Below the pieces are notes generated by a model, which was given only the letters and a program-made list of their open reading frames with translations, was not told the DNA's origin and made no database searches. Positions 32,242 through 41,737 of a stretch of DNA of 64,000 nt are shown piece by piece. This stretch comes from Symbiodinium natans (Eukaryota > Sar > Dinophyceae > Suessiales > Symbiodiniaceae), in assembly GCA_905221605.1 (NCBI GenBank), contig CAJNDS010000342.1, positions 96,837 to 160,836 of the forward strand, in the 5' to 3' direction. Both the position numbers and the translations under genes were made by a program. Position 1 is the stretch's first letter, and each line of letters opens with the position of its first letter.

Positions 32242-33498
32242 ATGGATGTCGACTCCAAACAAGACTTCAACCAACTCATGCAGGACTCTAACCTGCCCGA
32301 GGACCTTTGCACTGCACTGCGCAACTCTGGATACCAAACCATTGCCGACTTTGCCTTCAGCGTGCCGCAACAGCACTATCTAGACGCATGGCTACACGCC
32401 CAACCCAAAGAACTTTGGGAAGAGCTGCAAGTCCAAGACATTGCGTACAGCCCTGTTGTTGGCCGCCTACGCCGCTTCCTTGACAGATGCCATACGCACG
32501 CCTCCGGCACCGCGCCAGCCCCAGCACGGGGAGAGCCCGGACCATCTGCCAGCACACGCGCCGCTCCCATCGCAGAGAACGTTTGGGCCGAACATGCACC
32601 GCCTCGCCTAACACCGGCAGCAGTCCAAAGCATGAAAGATACCTTCACGGCAAACTATCCAGGAGAAATCCTCGATAGCAACGCAATGCCTAGCATACGA
32701 CTGCTCAGTATCGTGTACCAATGGTTCCGACCAGGCAACGCACCGCAATGGGTGCCATGGCAGCTCCGCATGTCCGAGCGCCAATATCAGGAGCTACTGG
32801 TGGCCCGCACGGGCAAGGTCCTTCGCACAGAGGCACAACTTATCAGCGCCGCACTCATTGACGACACACCTGAACTCACCATCGACCCTAACAGGTTAAC
32901 GCACGGCTGGCTAGCCAAAACCCAGCAGGTGTTCCGAAATGCAATCGCACTGTGCGGCGGAGCGCACCTCGCTGCACTAAAAGAACTCGACAACAAAGTC
33001 CTCGACTATGCAACCAATAGCCCCGCACCAGAACTAGGGCTCCGCACTGTCAACATGTCGGAACTGCTTGCTGCAGATCGGAAAATCTGGTCAGAGCTGG
33101 CATCCATGTGCCAGCGAGGCTGGTCGCTGGATGACTCCCTGCACGAGCTCACGCACATCCGCAGCGACATCCACACCCTGCTACAGCCCCGCCCGCGCCC
33201 GCTTAAGCAACCCAAAGGCAAGGGCAAGGAACTCAAAGGCAAAGGCAAGGGCAAAGGTCCTAAAGGAGTGCGCAATGAGATCCTCAAGCAGCCGCAAGCC
33301 GCCACCGCGCACAGCACAGCAGACCTTGTCACCACCAAAGGAGACAAGAAAATCTGCATACGCTTCAACAAGGGAACTTGCAACAACCCCAACTGCAAAT
33401 TCCTGCACATATGCGGAGTCAAGCTCGCCTCCGGCGAAGCATGCGGCAAAAAACACGCCGCATGGCAACATAAAGACCCCCCCGCACCCTCTACCTGA
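32242..33498 (+). CDS. Retrotransposon Gag-like protein with CCCH zinc finger
   Basis: I choose ATG 32242 (MDVDSKQDFNQL); the frame is open 45 bp further upstream without an obvious better start. The 418-residue product has a long helical body. Then comes a Lys/Gly stretch (GKGKELKGKGKGKG, about residues 329-342) and a finger CIRFNKGTC-x4-C-x3-H (Cys372, Cys380, Cys385, His389), followed by a second Cys/His group (C...C...H...H). CCCH-type fingers behind a basic stretch are known in Gag proteins of DIRS-like elements and would bind the RNA. The frame ends at UGA 33496-33498. Pol follows in exactly the same frame, with no other stop, which suggests that a Gag-Pol fusion is made by occasional readthrough. 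Confidence 0.75.
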   Translation: MDVDSKQDFNQLMQDSNLPEDLCTALRNSGYQTIADFAFSVPQQHYLDAWLHAQPKELWEELQVQDIAYSPVVGRLRRFLDRCHTHASGTAPAPARGEPGPSASTRAAPIAENVWAEHAPPRLTPAAVQSMKDTFTANYPGEILDSNAMPSIRLLSIVYQWFRPGNAPQWVPWQLRMSERQYQELLVARTGKVLRTEAQLISAALIDDTPELTIDPNRLTHGWLAKTQQVFRNAIALCGGAHLAALKELDNKVLDYATNSPAPELGLRTVNMSELLAADRKIWSELASMCQRGWSLDDSLHELTHIRSDIHTLLQPRPRPLKQPKGKGKELKGKGKGKGPKGVRNEILKQPQAATAHSTADLVTTKGDKKICIRFNKGTCNNPNCKFLHICGVKLASGEACGKKHAAWQHKDPPAPST

Positions 33499-33530
33499 AA
33501 CAGTCCGGGGGGCGACAGCCGGGAAAACCC
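33496..33530 (+). promoter_or_regulatory. In-frame UGA with G-rich downstream context (putative readthrough site)
   Basis: The stop is read ACC TGA AAC, followed by CCGGGGGGCGACAGCCGGG, which can pair partly with itself and could form a stem or pseudoknot. Frames before and after are identical, and both encode conserved domains. Retroviral Gag-Pol readthrough uses a comparable stop-plus-structure layout. The structure here is inferred only by eye. Confidence 0.45.
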
Positions 33531-36500
33531 GCCGGACATCTCGCAGCATGTGCCTCCCCCGGCACCAGCACGCGCTCCAGATCCCAGCGCGAGCAAACCG
33601 GTGCACACTGCACCGACGCATAACCCTAGCCCCGCACCCCATAAGGTTCCTGCCACCCCCCCTAACAGCACTCCAGACCTTGGTGCGGGCACACCAGTGA
33701 CCATTGCGCATATGCATAACCCTAACCCTGCACCCACTAGGGTTCCCGCCTGTTACCCTAATAACACAACTGAGAAGCATTGCCCACAGCTTGCGCAGCC
33801 TCTCACTTCCTCGCGTTCTCGCGCACCAAGCACCGACAGCACCTATTCCAGCACAAGCCGCTCAAGCGCAGCGCACAGCGCTGCGAATTCCCTCGCGCAC
33901 AGCCCGATCCACACTCCCCGACTGCTCCTAGACCTTTTCTCAGGGAGCACGGCGCCGCTCTGCAATGCAGCCCAGGCTCTTGGCTTAGACTGCGTCGAAC
34001 CCATAGACGCCCGCATCAATGCACAGCACAACATCCTTCGGGACGATTTTTTCCGCCTTTTGCAACGCCTATGCTGGTCAGGGTTAATAGGGTTTATATG
34101 GTCCGCGCCGCCTTGCGCTGAATTCACACGCCCCAAACTGCTCCCAGGTGGACCCGAACCCTTTCGAACCCCCGAGCACATGGATGGAGTTCCACACCTC
34201 AGTCCCGCAGAGCAGCAACGAGTGCGTGACAGCACCGAAATCCACCAACGCAGCAGGGATCTCCTGCGCGCTAGCTTCGCCAAGGGAGCCGAGGGGGGCT
34301 TCGAGCAACCCCCAAATGCCATGTCCTGGCTGCAATCAGACAACGTCCATCTCCTCAAAGAGATTGGAGCCACCTGCGCACATGTCGCAGCCTGCGCACA
34401 TGATTTGGATATGCACAAATCATGGGCTTTCTGCGGGACACGCAAGGAACTAGCGACCCTCAGCAGCACTTGCCCACACGGCGAAGGCGCGCACACGCGC
34501 CTCCAACACAAGCGCACGGCATCAGGAAATTTCCTCAGTTCGCAATGCGCAGCATACCCTCCATCCCTGGCCGCCCAGCTGGCGTCCGTGGCATCCCTTT
34601 CGGTGACGCGTCAGCTGGGCACCCAAATCAGCATCCAGCAGGCACTCTCGCTGATGCCGTCAGCCTTCTCACCTATCCCTCGACCGCTAGTCTGCGACGG
34701 GTCGGGCAACAACAGCACCGCCGACCATTGCTTGCCCAACCAGTCGGCATGCCTCCACCAGCTCAGGGAGGCCTTCCTCGGGTTCATCCAGGACCACGAC
34801 CTAGCGTCGCGCATCCCCCAGCACCTTCGGGGATCGACAGACAGCCACCCCCTTAGCCAAGACGAGCAACTGCAGCTTGCAGCCATCGCTCACGCGGTCC
34901 TTCACCCCAACTGCACGGACGCAAACTGCCTTAGCATCCGCGAGGATCAGCCCTTCCGCTTGCACCTGCTTCAGGCTTTCGCATCATGCACTGCAGACCC
35001 CGATGAAAAGCTCATCGACATTCTCATAGAAGGCGTTCCAACGGGCGCTTTCGAGCCTCTCCCTGCAAGTGGCCAGTGGATCGCAAACCAGCTCGGCGCC
35101 GCGACGCAGCCCGACGAGCCTTTGCAGCTCCTGCACTGCTCCGGCAATTGGACGCGCGCCGAAAGCAACCCAGAAATCCTGCAAGAGCTCATCGACAAAG
35201 AGCTGCAAGGCAATTACATTGCCGAGTTCCGCGGCACAGAAGACGACGCAAAAAAGCAATGGCCAAAAGGCACGGCAATAGGGAAGCTCAACGTTGTTCT
35301 GGCTGAAGGTCGTGACCCGCGCATGGTGCTCGACAGCACCATCTGCAATCTTAACCCGCGCTGCACCCTCCCCGAACGCATGCAAATGCCTACAGTCTGC
35401 GACGTGCAGCTCACATACGCACCGCACGACCCTCCCGGGTTCTGGCATGGCCTCTCCCTCGACTTCAAAGCAGCGCACAAAGCCTGCGTAGTCAGGGAGG
35501 ATGAGCGCGGCACACTGCTCTTCAGGCATAAAAATAAGCTATACTACTATAAAGTTTGCCATTTTGGAGCACGCTTCAGCAGCTACTGGTGGCAACGCCT
35601 AGGCTCTGTACTGCACCGCATAATGCATCACTTGCTCAGCCACCGACCGCATCGCAGCTTTCTATATGTCGATGACATATTTGCCATGCTTGAAGCCAAG
35701 CACAGCACAGAGCTTACATGCCTCGTTATATGCTTTCTAGCAGCGGTCAACGCCCCCATCAGCTGGAGAAAGGCCCAGCTGGGGCATCACATCACGTGGT
35801 GTGGCTGGTCCTTCGACCTGCTCACAGACACTGTGCAGCTCGTGCAGACCAAAATCTGCAAGCTCCTGGAGCAGCTCGCATCAATGCGCCGCACACCAAA
35901 AGTGCAACGCAAAGCTCTGGAAGCAGCACTAGGACTCCTCACGTGGGCCACCACCATGTCGCCGCAACTGAGACCGTTCCTGGCACCGCTATACAATGAC
36001 CTGCACAGCGCAAAAGGCACCCTGCACAGCATACCAGCATCGCAATGGATGCATTTCTACCAGGCGCTAGACGATCAAGCGTGTGTACAGCACACGGCAG
36101 GGATGTGGCTCCCTAAGCAAGCCAGGCTGCTAGAAGTAGGCAATATCAAAATTGCAAGCAAGGCAGATGTCCCCCGAGTCCCTAAAAGCTCCCAACGCAC
36201 GTGGGTCCGACTTTCGGACCCGCACAGACACGAAGTGCACCTCAGACGGCAAAGCAGAGACGCACTCCTATGGCTGGAGCAAATTTTCCGTCATAGCAAC
36301 CGCATCCATCTGCAGCTGCCCGCCATGCTTCAATGCCTTAGCGCAGCCGACGCCATGGCAAAAGGCGACAGAGTGGGTATAGGTGGCTGGATCTGCACCA
36401 GCTCGTCTTTCGCATGGTACAGCGAAACCTTCTGCATGAGGGACGTTCGAGCAATCTGGCCTCAGTTGACAGACGACGCACAGATCTACATAGCGTGCTT

Positions 36501-36894
36501 CGAGGTGCTCGCACAGTTAGCACTGCTGCAACTCGCGTGGCAGCGCATGCGGGGGCACCGCATGCAATTCATTCTGCCTACCGGGTGTGACAACACAGCC
36601 GCAGAAAGTGGCATCAACAGACTCTTCAGCACTGCCGAACCGCTGAGCACTTTCTTGCGAATGGTGGCAGACTGGGCGCACCGCCACAATGTTCAGCTGG
36701 CGGTCTCCCACCTCGCAGGAGAGAAGAACACCTGGGCAGATGAACTCAGCCGAGATAAACTGCACCGCTTCCGTCACCGCGAGGCGGAAAGGGTGCGCAT
36801 GCCCCTTGCTTTTCTGGCAGAACACTGCCAAAGCATCTCTCTGCACCCGCCAGATGCGCGCTGGGCTACGCCGCTGCTGGCAGCATCCACATGA
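33499..36894 (+). CDS. Retrotransposon Pol: C5-methyltransferase-like, reverse transcriptase and RNase H
   Basis: The frame opens directly after the Gag UGA and runs 1,131 codons; no ATG stands near its start, so synthesis probably depends on readthrough. After a Pro/Ser/Thr-rich stretch comes a cytosine-C5-methyltransferase-like fold: LDLFSGS (SAM-binding motif I, 33928), APPC (motif IV with the catalytic Cys, 34114), FEQPPNAMSW (like motif VI, 34303) and AYPPSLAAQLA (like motif X, about 34550). The reverse transcriptase has LDFKAAHKA with the motif A Asp (35461), HFGARFSSYWWQRL (motif B) and YVDD (35665-35676). RNase H of DIRS type follows with GIGGWI, FEVLAQLALL, CDNTAAES (Asp 36589) and WADELSR (Asp 36739). 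A duplicated HNP-x-PAP stretch lies in the N-terminal linker. Whether the methyltransferase part is active is unknown. Confidence 0.85.
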   Translation, partial: NSPGGDSRENPPDISQHVPPPAPARAPDPSASKPVHTAPTHNPSPAPHKVPATPPNSTPDLGAGTPVTIAHMHNPNPAPTRVPACYPNNTTEKHCPQLAQPLTSSRSRAPSTDSTYSSTSRSSAAHSAANSLAHSPIHTPRLLLDLFSGSTAPLCNAAQALGLDCVEPIDARINAQHNILRDDFFRLLQRLCWSGLIGFIWSAPPCAEFTRPKLLPGGPEPFRTPEHMDGVPHLSPAEQQRVRDSTEIHQRSRDLLRASFAKGAEGGFEQPPNAMSWLQSDNVHLLKEIGATCAHVAACAHDLDMHKSWAFCGTRKELATLSSTCPHGEGAHTRLQHKRTASGNFLSSQCAAYPPSLAAQLASVASLSVTRQLGTQISIQQALSLMPSAFSPIPRPLVCDGSGNNSTADHCLPNQSACLHQLREAFLGFIQDHDLASRIPQHLRGSTDSHPLSQDEQLQLAAIAHAVLHPNCTDANCLSIREDQPFRLHLLQAFASCTADPDEKLIDILIEGVPTGAFEPLPASGQWIANQLGAATQPDEPLQLLHCSGNWTRAESNPEILQELIDKELQGNYIAEFRGTEDDAKKQWPKGTAIGKLNVVLAEGRDPRMVLDSTICNLNPRCTLPERMQMPTVCDVQLTYAPHDPPGFWHGLSLDFKAAHKACVVREDERGTLLFRHKNKLYYYKVCHFGARFSSYWWQRLGSVLHRIMHHLLSHRPHRSFLYVDDIFAMLEAKHSTELTCLVICFLAAVNAPISWRKAQLGHHITWCGWSFDLLTDTVQLVQTKICKLLEQLASMRRTPKVQRKALEAALGLLTWATTMSPQLRPFLAPLYNDLHSAKGTLHSIPASQWMHFYQALDDQACVQHTAGMWLPKQARLLEVGNIKIASKADVPRVPKSSQRTWVRLSDPHRHEVHLRRQSRDALLWLEQIFRHSNRIHLQLPAMLQCLSAADAMAKGDRVGIGGWICTSSSFAWYSETFCMRDVRAIWPQLTDDAQIYIACFEVLAQLALLQLAWQRMRGHRMQFILPTGCDNTAAESGINRLFSTAEPLSTFLRMVADWAHRHNVQLAVSHLAGEKNTWADELSRDKLHRFRHREAERVRMPLAFLAEHCQSISLHPPDARWATPLLAAST

Positions 36895-37127
36895 CATCTA
36901 GCACCGCAATGGCACCGCAAGTTGCCTTCACCTGGGAACCTCGCACGCACAGCTCGCATTGCTCAGAGAAAAGAGGGGTCCCAACAGCACTACGCTTCAG
37001 CTTTGCTACAGCACTCATACAGCGTTCATGTTTCTTCCGGTACTGACCCGGTGCGGCTTAGGTCCACACTGCGTCGCGGAAGGGGTGAGATGCAGCGTGA
37101 TCGCAGTGTTGCCCGGAAGGCTAAAGT
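36895..37127 (+). other. 3' noncoding part of the retrotransposon
   Basis: Between the Pol stop and B1 about 230 bp contain no convincing frame and no poly-A tract. It is probably the 3' untranslated region. Confidence 0.5.
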
Positions 37128-37251
37128 GGGGGTTTCTTAGCTTCTCTCCGCACTGCATCGCATTCGACTTCCGAGCAACACATGCGAAAAAAGAGTGAGC
37201 TACCGCAGGGTTCGAACTCGTAGTTAACTGCACAAGGGATGGAGCCTGAAC
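37128..37251 (+). repeat. Split direct repeat B1, joined directly to A2
   Basis: These 124 bp, beginning GGGGGTTTCTTAGC and ending GGAGCCTGAAC, recur as B2 at 37503-37626, apparently unchanged. B1 ends at 37251 and A2 begins at 37252 with no base between them, the junction typical of split direct repeats. A word like a Pol III B box (GGTTCGAACTC, 37210) lies inside; a T-arm cannot be formed, so no tRNA is called. Confidence 0.9.
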
Positions 37252-37380
37252 GTTGCGTGTATAATTGTGGTTTTGGTTTACACGCATGTTTTGAGCCATC
37301 TTCTTGTAGCTGATACATTGCACTGCAACTTCAGGCTCCAGGACGTGCAGACGGCAGGAACAGCAAGCATTTGAAATCAC
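37252..37380 (+). repeat. Split direct repeat A2
   Basis: Same 129 bp as A1 at 27262-27390. It lies directly behind B1 and is separated from B2 by 122 bp of sequence that I find nowhere else in the window. Confidence 0.9.
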
Positions 37381-37502
37381 CCGCCCTCCTCTCCCTAGTA
37401 TTTTCTTACAGGACCGCAGTTCCTAGGAGTCTCGCCTGACTCGAGGCCGCAAGACCTCTGCGACCCAACCTTCTCAAACCAGGAGGTCCCGTATGTCTCA
37501 CC

Positions 37503-37626
37503 GGGGGTTTCTTAGCTTCTCTCCGCACTGCATCGCATTCGACTTCCGAGCAACACATGCGAAAAAAGAGTGAGCTACCGCAGGGTTCGAACTCGTAGTT
37601 AACTGCACAAGGGATGGAGCCTGAAC
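37503..37626 (+). repeat. Split direct repeat B2 (right end)
   Basis: Same 124 bp as B1. Identity stops after CTGAAC, where the flank continues TTTGTGG. This defines the right border of the element. Confidence 0.9.
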
Positions 37627-37639
37627 TTTGTGGTTTTTT

Positions 37640-40600
37640 GGTGTGCTTTGTTGTCTTTTAGACGTTAAGGCGACGGGCGGTGATGCCGTTGTGTGTTACG
37701 ACCTCTAGGTCCCGGTCGTCCGTGCACCCCTGCGTCCATTCCACTTTCTTCCATTCGCGCATTTGCTGTAGATGCGTCTGGAGCAGTCTGGAAGCTTCGG
37801 AACCTCAGACCCAGGTTGCAAACGATGAGTTTTGTTGCTGGATTCACAGGTCGGTCAAGATCCGAGCTCTGATGGTTTTTCGACAGCTCAGGTCATTGCG
37901 TGTGCAACGATAGATGAGTTTCATCGGAAAAGTGCAGCTGCAGATCATGTTGTTAATCGACGACGATCAGCTCGCGCATGTAACGGATTTTGTACGCTTG
38001 GAAACTTTGAAATTTGATTCATGATGCAAAAATGCTTGGTTCACGCCATGTCGCTTCTTTGGCTTGGCTTGTGCAGCCCGGGTTTTGTATGTTTAGGCAC
38101 ATGTTGGATTTAGCCGATTGTTCCCCTTGCATATAAACATCACCCAGCCATGCAGTGAGTGCACATACTAAAATCGTCAGAAGAATGTTGCGCGTGCGAT
38201 TGCGATGCTGATGGCGACGGTGTTTGGTCGTGCGCAGGTGTCGCATGGATTGTTTGTTTGGGGTTTGGTTTGTCTATAATACATGCTGCTTGAGAACATT
38301 ATGCTGTTAAACCCCTTCTCCGTTTTTTTCGGAGAAAGTTGCTGTTCACATTCGTCATGAACGCAATGGCACAAACGGCAAAGGATGGTGAGTACAATGT
38401 GCTTGGGCAGGACGTGCCGGGCCAGGTCCTGGGACATGCCAAGGTTGCCGAGACTGCAATTGTCATTGCAATCTTCGCGTGTCATGTGTCAGCAACAGGC
38501 GTTTGGCGTGCAAAACTGGACCAATTGAAGAAGAGGAGACTTACCGAGACAGGTTGATTGATGCCACGTGTAGATTGCCAAATTGGTTGCATCAGCGGTC
38601 GGCAGGAAGTGCTGTCATTGTTGGAGCTCGAGACACAACCAACAGCTCTTGGCGCAGGCGCAAGATTTGGCACACGAGTTTCGACCAGCTTTTGTACGGT
38701 TAAACCCATTTGCTTGCTGCTTGCCAGGTGTGCATGGGGGCTGGGTTGTTGATGGATCCGAGCCCAGCGTTGAATATTGGCAGGATGCACCAGGCGCTGA
38801 GTGAGCAAAAACTGAAAAGGTTTTCAGTGACTCCGACCTTGCAAACAGAGGTGCTGAAACCTCAGGCACGTTCTCGCTGCGAAGCTTTTGGGTGCTTCCC
38901 AGCATTTTGATTGCAGTTCAGCGATCTTTGCCATCCGATGTTGAAATTAGATGATTCGACAGTGGCAACATCCAAGCAACGATTTTCTGTGCTTCCCTGA
39001 TTAGCAAGCTGCACAGACAAACCAGGAGACTTGTTTTTCAGGCCTTTATGTATCATCCGATTGTGCAGACTTGCTGCTGGCCCAGGTATCACGCCAGCTG
39101 TTGCTACCAAGCTTCTTTACGATGTTGCTTACAGGAGCAGCATGCAGTTCGCACGGGATGATGCAGTAGGGATTGCATTTTTCTTGGCAAGAACATGGTT
39201 AGCGTGAAGCTCCAGCCAACATGGCTGAGAACATCCGGTTGTTTGACAGGTTTTTATCGCAGATGTTGAATGAGCTTGCAGGAAGAAGTGGGACAACACT
39301 GTCGAGATGCGGGAAGACCCGTCAGATGACGGGGTGCAGACATGCATGTGTTTCAAGCAACAGCATCATGCGGAATCCGCCCCGTCGCATGCCAGGCCTT
39401 CAAGCACCATGGCAACGACATTGTGCGCTTCCGGACAAGTTCCAAGACACTTCGGCTGCATGTGGAAGTTTGGGTCGCCTTTCTTGCAAACGGCTGCGCT
39501 GCTGCGCTCAAAGCTGGGCTCAGGTTTGGAGCTTTGCCTTCCTGCTACATGTTGCATGGTCGCCTCAAGAAGAGCCCTTGTGGCACTGCCTACTCAGCTT
39601 GGGTCTCGCGAGACGTCTGCCACCCAGATGCTGAAAGCTGACAAAGCCCAGCAGCTCATGAACAGTCTCATAAGCATCACTTTATGTGTTTTTTGCCAAG
39701 GCAGACGAGGTGTTGGCGGAGAAGCTCGCTGGCCGCATGTGTGACCGGCATCGTGGGTGGAGAGACTGCATACTTGGTACATTGTGTGTGCTGATCTGTT
39801 TTTTTTTTCACATGATGCACATCCGGAAAGGTCGCAAGGATTCCGCCTGGAGAGGGTAGTGGTGGGACATGTTGTGCGAAGCCAGGAGGCAGGGGGACCA
39901 AACATGCCAATATTTGCTGTGCTGTGCCCTGCTGTGCTTGTGCGCAAGGATGGCTGCCGTATCTTTACCTATGTTCAGATGGAGGCTTGATGCGTGTCTT
40001 CTTGGGTTTTTTTGTGCAGATCATGCAACCATTGAAGGCAACACCTGTCCTGAAAGCGTTGGGGCCAGAGCTTGCTCCAGGACTTCTTCGAGGTCGACCC
40101 CCCAGTTTTTGCCGGTCAGGTTTTTCTTGGGCGAACTGCTGACACGTTCAAAGTCTGCGCAAAGCCGAGGATGGTGCAGCAAATTTTCCCGAGCCTGCCG
40201 GGCAGAACTTGCAGAGGAGTGTTTCAGCTTGGCATCGGAATGTTTGGTGGTCATGTTCAGCGCCAGAAGATATAAGTTCCAGCCGAGATCGCAGGAAGCA
40301 TGCGCCAAGGAAGTCATGAAGAAACCAGGTGCGGTGGAATCGGTACAGTCTATCAGTCTAAAAATCAAAAGAGCCTATAAGTCTCAGCTGACCAACTCTG
40401 GCACTCCGCACTCAGCGAGGTCAATCGGATGATCGCCATGTTCCTGAGTTTTTCGACTCCCTGGCTGGTCTTGGCGTTGCTCCTATATATATATGTGTAT
40501 GTATATGTATATATGTATATATATATATATGTATATATACACACATACGCAACAGTACACGTGTATGTCGATGTCTATGCCCATACCTGTATCTGTGTCT

Positions 40601-41380
40601 GTATCTGTATCTGTATCTGTACCGTTAACTCCATCTATGTAGGACGCCTGGAAGAGTTGGAATCACCGCTTGCCAGGACATGTCAGCTGGGGATGAGACA
40701 GGCATTGAATCTGCTTTTCTTCACACCATGTATGCCTTGAACCCGGAAGCAGCACTCTGCTGTTGTCAAGATTGACTTCGTTGTTCAGGCTCCCTGGCAA
40801 ACTCCGAACCCGTTCCTGAGGCACCCGCATGTCAATGTAGAGGTGCAAAAAGGTATTTCGTTTGGACTTACTCCTAGAGTTTGGTTTGAGATTATTGAGA
40901 TGCTTGTGTGTGCGCGGGGCAGGCCACTTCCCACTCTGCAGGGCTGGACTTTCTGGGCGTCGTCGACAACAAGAAGCTGGTGCCCAACAGATGACTTCCC
41001 CACGCAGACCAGTCGTTTTTGGTTAGAGTTCCGGCAAAAGGCATCAGAGCTCTGGTGAAAGACGTAGGTAGCCCAGCGATCAGCCAGATTCCTCACCAAC
41101 CTTATTCCATCTCATGCTGTCAGGAGATACCCAGTATATCATCAGAATATGCTACAGGCACGGAAATCAGCATCATCACTCAGAGCTCTCAGGGTCCAAA
41201 ACAAGCCTCCAGTCCGGACGTTCGTAACATAGCATTTGCCAGACCATACCTTGGAACACATGCGAGTGAGGTGCCAGCTGTCTCGGCTTTCAGACGCCTG
41301 CTGAGGAAGCGGGGCACGTAGTCATGCGGAGAAGGGTTAAGCCGCTAAAGAGGACGAGGGGGTCGGGACGTGGTTTCTTA
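37640..41380 (+). other. Exon-like stretches of unknown gene(s)
   Basis: No family is recognised, but several plus-strand stretches behind AG/G sites read like exons. About 39846-39988 reads LERVVVGHVVRSQEAGG and then a hydrophobic strand-rich part. About 40072-40275 contains DFFEVDPPVFAGQVFLG. About 40787-40900 reads APWQTPNPFLRHPHVNVEV and LTPRVWFEIIEM. They could belong to one gene. Between them lie TA and TGTATC microsatellites (40488-40620). Confidence 0.25.
40488..40620. repeat. TA/GTATAT and TGTATC microsatellites
   Basis: Alternating TA and GTATAT units (40488-40545) are followed after about 40 bp by TGTATC-type hexamers (about 40585-40620). They probably lie in an intron of the surrounding unknown gene. 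Confidence 0.9.
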
Positions 41381-41665
41381 TCGCAGGTCGGCAAAGAGTG
41401 CAGCCCGGAGGCCTGAGGCAGCGGCCTTGGAATCCTGAGTTGCCTTGGTTAACGAGGGCTCATGAGTGGCTCATGGGACATTTTTGCTCCGCTTTGAGGC
41501 CGGCGGTGCGCCAGGAGGCCCCTGGAGCATTTGGGTCTCGGGATGCTCTCGAAGAGACTGATCCTTGCCAGGTGGCTCTTTCATGGAGCTGCCTGAGGAG
41601 CCTTCCGAAAGCGGCAGGTAGGATGATTTGGAATTTCGTGGGCAAAGCAATGTTGACAAGGATGG

Positions 41666-41737
41666 AACGTTCGTGATTCTCCCATCCACCTTTGGCGCCC
41701 CTGGCCCCTTGACAAGCTTTGAAGAACAGTGGCCCTG
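41666..41737 (+). CDS. Possible calpain domain-III exon (weak)
   Basis: The frame reads DGTFVILPSTFGAPGPLTSF. Calpain beta-sandwich domain III has a strand of the type YVIVPSTF followed by a Gly-rich turn and a second strand, which this resembles. No protease domain with Cys/His/Asn could be located nearby. The match rests on one short stretch and may be accidental. Confidence 0.25.

Larger units (their letters stand above)
27262..37626 (+). mobile_element. Complete tyrosine-recombinase (DIRS/PAT/Ngaro-like) retrotransposon
   Basis: The element spans 10,365 bp between split direct repeats and carries four long plus-strand frames. These are a Cys/His-cluster protein (28194), a tyrosine recombinase (about 29915), a Gag with CCCH finger (32242) and a Pol (33499) with methyltransferase-like, reverse transcriptase and RNase H domains. 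No integrase core, protease or LTR is seen. In known YR retroelements, reverse transcription yields a circular DNA that the recombinase inserts without target duplication; that would apply here by inference. All frames are open and the paired repeats look identical by eye, so this copy may be young and possibly active. The recombinase upstream of Gag-Pol and the C5-type methyltransferase at the front of Pol set it apart from the classical DIRS, PAT and Ngaro layouts. Confidence 0.85.

Noticed and set aside
33550-36894. Classification of Pol as LTR-retrotransposon (Ty3/gypsy) Pol
   Set aside because: No protease, integrase zinc-binding or DDE core and no LTR are present. The RNase H type, the tyrosine recombinase and the split direct repeats point to a DIRS-like element.
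37195-37251. tRNA-like B box GGTTCGAACTC in B1
   Set aside because: The flanks cannot pair into a T-arm on either strand, and no acceptor stem or anticodon arm is found.
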